Shown here: positions 62,101 through 64,000 of the stretch, one piece after another | How positions within the stretch are numbered: the stretch's first letter is position 1 | Layout: every line of letters starts with the position of its first letter | From: Pseudomonadota bacterium | Lineage (GTDB): Bacteria; Desulfobacterota; Desulfobacteria; Desulfobacterales; Desulfobacteraceae | Length of the DNA stretch: 64,000 bases | Direction: 5' to 3' | Assembly: GCA_018821535.1 (NCBI GenBank) | Contig: JAHJLV010000020.1 | Location: forward strand, 26,086 to 90,085 | Notes under the pieces: generated by a model | Databases searched by the model: none | What the model was told of the DNA's origin: nothing | The model's input: only the letters and a program-made list of their open reading frames with translations | Program-made: the position numbers and the translations under genes

Positions 62101-62212
62101 TGCTCATCACGGGGTGCTGGACAAAGGTGTGCATTTTATCCAGAAGCCGGTTTCAAGGACCGAACTGGCAGCCAAAGTCAGAAGTATACTGGATGAAGGA
62201 GCAAAATTATAA
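59117..62212 (+). CDS. Hybrid sensor histidine kinase (GAF-PAS-PAS-GAF-HisKA-HATPase-REC)
   Basis: A 1031-residue cytoplasmic kinase with no membrane helices. In order: an N-terminal coiled coil, a GAF-like domain with extra Cys (C-M-C-G-N-I-L-C-G, about 115-125), two PAS/PAC units (I-T-E-R-K near 350 and 465), a second GAF (about 500-640) and HisKA with H-D-Y-N-N-M-L. The ATPase follows with N-A-R-D-A-I, D-D-G-H-G-M-D and G-R-G-T-G-L-G-L-S. A C-terminal receiver has L-I-T-D-V-V-M-P-E and F-I-Q-K-P-V. It is probably an intracellular redox or ligand sensor. GAGGAGA before the start. Confidence 0.9.
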   Translation: MSEKPTVAELEKRIRDLEKSLAEYQYIEKEQQMALDALQLTKEIDTMEDLIHAVIVWMKKWSGCEAVAVRLRDGEDFPYYTSSGFSEQFVKLEKSLCSYNDDGTMKRNESGKPLLECMCGNILCGRFDPSKNFFTADGSFWSNATTKLLAETTDEDRQARTRNRCNSFGYESVALIPLRSAGETLGLMQFNDHEEGRFSIRLMAVYRRVADHIASFIAKIQAREALKKNEAELRLAQKLARVGNWQWHLKDDRHTWSDEIYQIYGRNLSLPPAIYPEVKTYFTPESWAGLSEQVENAISEGVPYQYDAEVVRPDGEHRWITARGEPVCTSDGQMTMLRGTVQDITERKQAEEALKESERRFKFLSEATFEGVHIHDRGIVLDSNSAFARMLGYNSADEIIGRQIMGRHLTPESMKKAQEMIDSGYQGTYEVVGIKRDGTQFPVEIISKNIEYHGKPARAMAARDITERKSVEQLLKWNVRRNELLSETASQLLENRDLQNLIEGLCRKVMQFIDCQVFIIFFEDPQKRKLHLNVCAGIPDEKLLEIEWLEHGYSICGRVAQTGQPMIFQNVLTCADPLTEFIRSIGVQAYCCFPLMIEDCLLGTLSFGRRSAPLFTQDETEMMKSFANLVAIAVNRIDMEKTQINLENQLAQAQKMESVGRLAGGVAHDYNNMLTVIKGYTEMILSGMDHHSLIYADLTEILKAADRSINITRQLLAFARRQTIAPQVIDLNTTVKSMLKMLERLMGENIDIAWLPGQNLWQVNIDPAQIDQILANLCINARDAIADVGKVTIETKNVEFDELYCTDHSGFIPGEYILLAISDDGHGMDKETLHQVFEPFFTTKKIGRGTGLGLSTVYGIVKQNNGFINVYSEPGKGTAFHLYLSRHTGKADGVLKTIQAKDIHGQGETILVVEDEVSILKLTQRILEGMDYRVLTAGSPGEALALAEKHAASIRLLITDVVMPEMNGRDLAERLQMLCPMLKCLFMSGYTANMIAHHGVLDKGVHFIQKPVSRTELAAKVRSILDEGAKL

Positions 62213-62235
62213 ATCGCTTATACTTGAGGAAGAAA

Positions 62236-62601
62236 ATGAAGAAGGTTCTGATAATAGAAGATGAGATATCAGTTAGAACATTTTTTAAAACAATGATAGA
62301 AAAAAACGGATATCAGGTTTTTGAAGCTGCTGATGGTAAACAGGGGATCAGGATATATAAAGAGAATTTGCCGGATCTTGTCATTACCGACCTTATCATG
62401 CCGGAAAAAGAAGGGATAGAAACCATAAAAGATCTAAAAGCTCTCAACCCTGATGCAAGGATTATTGCAATCTCTGGTGGCGGAATCAATGACCCCAAAA
62501 TATATTTAAACCTTGCTGCAAAATTAGGGACCATTTGCACATTTGTTAAGCCTGTTGACAATGAAATTCTACTGTCAACGATAAAAAAAATTCTTTCCTG
62601 A
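62236..62601 (+). CDS. Single-domain response regulator (receiver only)
   Basis: A 121-residue receiver. The ATG at 62236 has GAGGAAG upstream, 23 bases after the kinase stop. V-L-I-I-E-D-E begins it, L-V-I-T-D-L-I-M-P holds the phospho-Asp, I-I-A-I-S-G-G-G the switch residue and F-V-K-P-V the Lys. There is no output domain, so it likely relays phosphate from the kinase. Its second half is duplicated at 34389-34583. Confidence 0.9.
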   Translation: MKKVLIIEDEISVRTFFKTMIEKNGYQVFEAADGKQGIRIYKENLPDLVITDLIMPEKEGIETIKDLKALNPDARIIAISGGGINDPKIYLNLAAKLGTICTFVKPVDNEILLSTIKKILS

Positions 62602-62689
62602 TTATCCTTTCATATAAAAATCTTTTAAAGACAAAGCGACTATTTTGTCTATTTATAAGCCCTTTTTTCCTACATTGTTTCAATGTGAA

Positions 62690-63110
62690 CTATCATTTCA
62701 AAGACTCAGTCAAGACAAAATTTGAGCACCCTCATATATGGTATATTGGTTTTTTTCAGCCTTGATATTTTCATTCAATTATATGGACCGAAAGCAACGT
62801 CATAAGCCATTTTTCCAAATTAAAGTGTATAATATATCAAGATCATTTTTCCCAAATCACATAATTTGAATTTTTGAAATCCGGTTAAGTATGTAGTAAG
62901 TTTATTATTGCGTTTTCAGATCAGGAGTGAGTATCTCCAATCAAGTTGAATAGAAGATTTGGATATTTTATTTTGGCATCCCCCATATAATGGAATTTCG
63001 GATCTGAATATAATGGAATTTCGGATCTGAGAAGAAAAATGATATTGATACAACATCTTGTATCTGGAAAGATTTTCTAAAAGCGACGGCTTCTCAAGGA
63101 TATCAAAAAC
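62690..63110 (-). repeat. Dispersed intergenic repeat, copy 9
   Basis: Contains the 19-bp string shared exactly (inverted) with copy 2, the block GACAAAATTTGAGCACCCTC, CCCCCATATAATGG, TACAACATCTTGTATCTGG and AAAAGCGACGGCTTC. A 23-bp internal unit is tandemly doubled at 62987-63030. It begins about 90 bases after the receiver stop, as copy 4 does after its truncated twin. Confidence 0.88.
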
Positions 63111-63403
63111 ATACAGAAGAGACAATTTGGAGAAAAATATTCTGGTGGATGCGATAATCATTGGCTTGCATCAATGGATTTTATTTCTAAGAAAAATTTG
63201 ACCCTTGAAGCCTGAATTTTAAAATTTAAGGTTTAGTTTTCTATAATTAGTACTTTTTTTCCTCATTGTATGACTTTTTTTTCTGAGAAATAATATTCCT
63301 AAAAATATCGTTAATACTTATAAACAGGGCTTTCCATAAAATATTTTGTTGGTACAGTAATTGCTTTATATTTAAAGTTATCTATAATCTGGAGGATAAA
63401 AAT

Positions 63404-64000
63404 TTGAAAAAAAAAATGTTGTTTTTAAGTGTGGCCCTGTTTGTCTTAACCCTTATGAGTAGCGTTTCAGCAGCACCCATTAATTATAACGAAGCCACAG
63501 ATGGTGATTTGCTGGATATAAGTGCCTGGCTCTCTAATCCCCAGTTTTTTACTCTGGATCTTGGAACAAATACTATTTCAGGTTCGGAGACAAACGCATC
63601 TGATAATTTAAATCATGAAAGCGATAGCGATCTGATTGCATTTAAAATCCCGGTTGACATGATGCTTAGCTCAGTAACCCTCAGTGTTGCAAACCCACAA
63701 GGAGATGCCCTTATAGAATACATATCTTTTGAAACCACCAGATATGAATCCAATAGAACATTTACGTCTCTCAATATATGGTTGGCTGGAAATGTCCCCT
63801 TCACGGACAAGCTTGGAACAGGCACTGACATACCTCTGTTTGAAGGACAATACGCTATTTTTAAAAGTGGATGGAGCGGTTTACTAAGCCCAGGTCAATA
63901 TGTCCAATGGGATTATGCATTGAACTTTGTTATTAATGAGAAATCCACGATTGTTCCGATACCATCGACAGCGTTTCTCCTCGGCCTGGGTATCCTTGGA
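63404..64000 (+). CDS. PEP-CTERM-like secreted protein, cut by window edge
   Basis: The TTG start at 63404 (L-K-K-K-M-L-F-L-S) has GGAGG eight bases upstream; an ATG at 63416 is the alternative. A signal peptide ends V-S-A-A-P. About 170 residues of low-complexity extracellular domain follow (D-L-L-D-I-S-A-W-L-S-N-P, S-D-N-L-N-H-E-S-D-S-D-L). The visible end, I-V-P-I-P-S-T-A-F-L-L-G-L-G-I-L-G, is the start of a VPxP-type C-terminal sorting signal. The basic tail lies outside the window. Same secretion class as the protein at 1381-1989. Confidence 0.8.
   Translation, partial: MKKKMLFLSVALFVLTLMSSVSAAPINYNEATDGDLLDISAWLSNPQFFTLDLGTNTISGSETNASDNLNHESDSDLIAFKIPVDMMLSSVTLSVANPQGDALIEYISFETTRYESNRTFTSLNIWLAGNVPFTDKLGTGTDIPLFEGQYAIFKSGWSGLLSPGQYVQWDYALNFVINEKSTIVPIPSTAFLLGLGILG

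Noticed and set aside
62916..63161. 81-codon minus-strand frame sharing a short peptide (ISKSSI...WRY) with a frame at 32840-33025
   Set aside because: The similarity follows from DNA identity between repeat copies; no start site, and other copies break the frame. A substitution-pattern test on all copies would settle it.

Overview
The window reads as chromosomal DNA of an anaerobic, sulfate-reducer-like Desulfobacterota (Desulfobacteraceae-type) bacterium. The evidence is a QmoC-like quinone module, HdrB/HdrC proteins, two hybrid-cluster proteins, a rubredoxin, an octahaem hydroxylamine-oxidoreductase-like cytochrome, a DUF3786 protein and PEP-CTERM secreted proteins, in AT-rich DNA. Genus and species are not determined. 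No rRNA, tRNA or CRISPR array was seen.

1-3.9 kb: end of a DUF72 gene, two small genes, a PEP-CTERM protein, and a wrecked tyrosine recombinase next to a 16-bp perfect inverted repeat. 4-28 kb: a long respiration and nitrosative-stress region. It holds a haoC-haoA-like pair, rubredoxin and hcp, then an ABC efflux operon, a MetE-like protein, a NapH-like ferredoxin, CBS and HPP (putative nitrite transport) genes, a hemerythrin-PP2C fusion and HdrCB. A minus-strand run follows: Crp/Fnr regulator, DUF1858-cupin, dihydroorotate-dehydrogenase-like protein, QmoC-like protein, ferredoxin, quinol NO reductase, di-iron Fe-S repair protein and a second hcp. Together these could take nitrite, hydroxylamine and NO to ammonia or N2O and repair damaged Fe-S centres. 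Three perfect TTGAT-N4-ATCAA boxes lie between these genes.

28-44 kb: mixed genes (amidohydrolase, Fe-S oxidoreductase, serine resolvase, an orphan flgB, K+ channel, M48 protease, phosphoesterase, P-type ATPase, dihaem cytochrome c with a likely cytochrome b, TetR). 44.2-52.6 kb: a minus-strand mobile module with a P4/D5-type primase-helicase, iteron-like repeats, MerR, DUF932, DUF2958 and many tiny Zn-ribbon proteins, and no integrase. 52.8-63 kb: plus-strand accessory genes, including a nuclease-STAND NTPase that is a candidate defence protein, a membrane protein, a Zn-ribbon protein, and a large hybrid histidine kinase with its receiver.

The least expected structure is a family of long degenerate non-coding repeats (about nine copies of 100-450 bp). 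Almost every copy sits just 3' of a gene, in one constant orientation relative to that gene. Two copies share a perfect 46-bp identity in inverted orientation 26 kb apart, and two follow related response-regulator sequences. This gives the accessory regions a cassette-like gene-repeat-gene-repeat layout.
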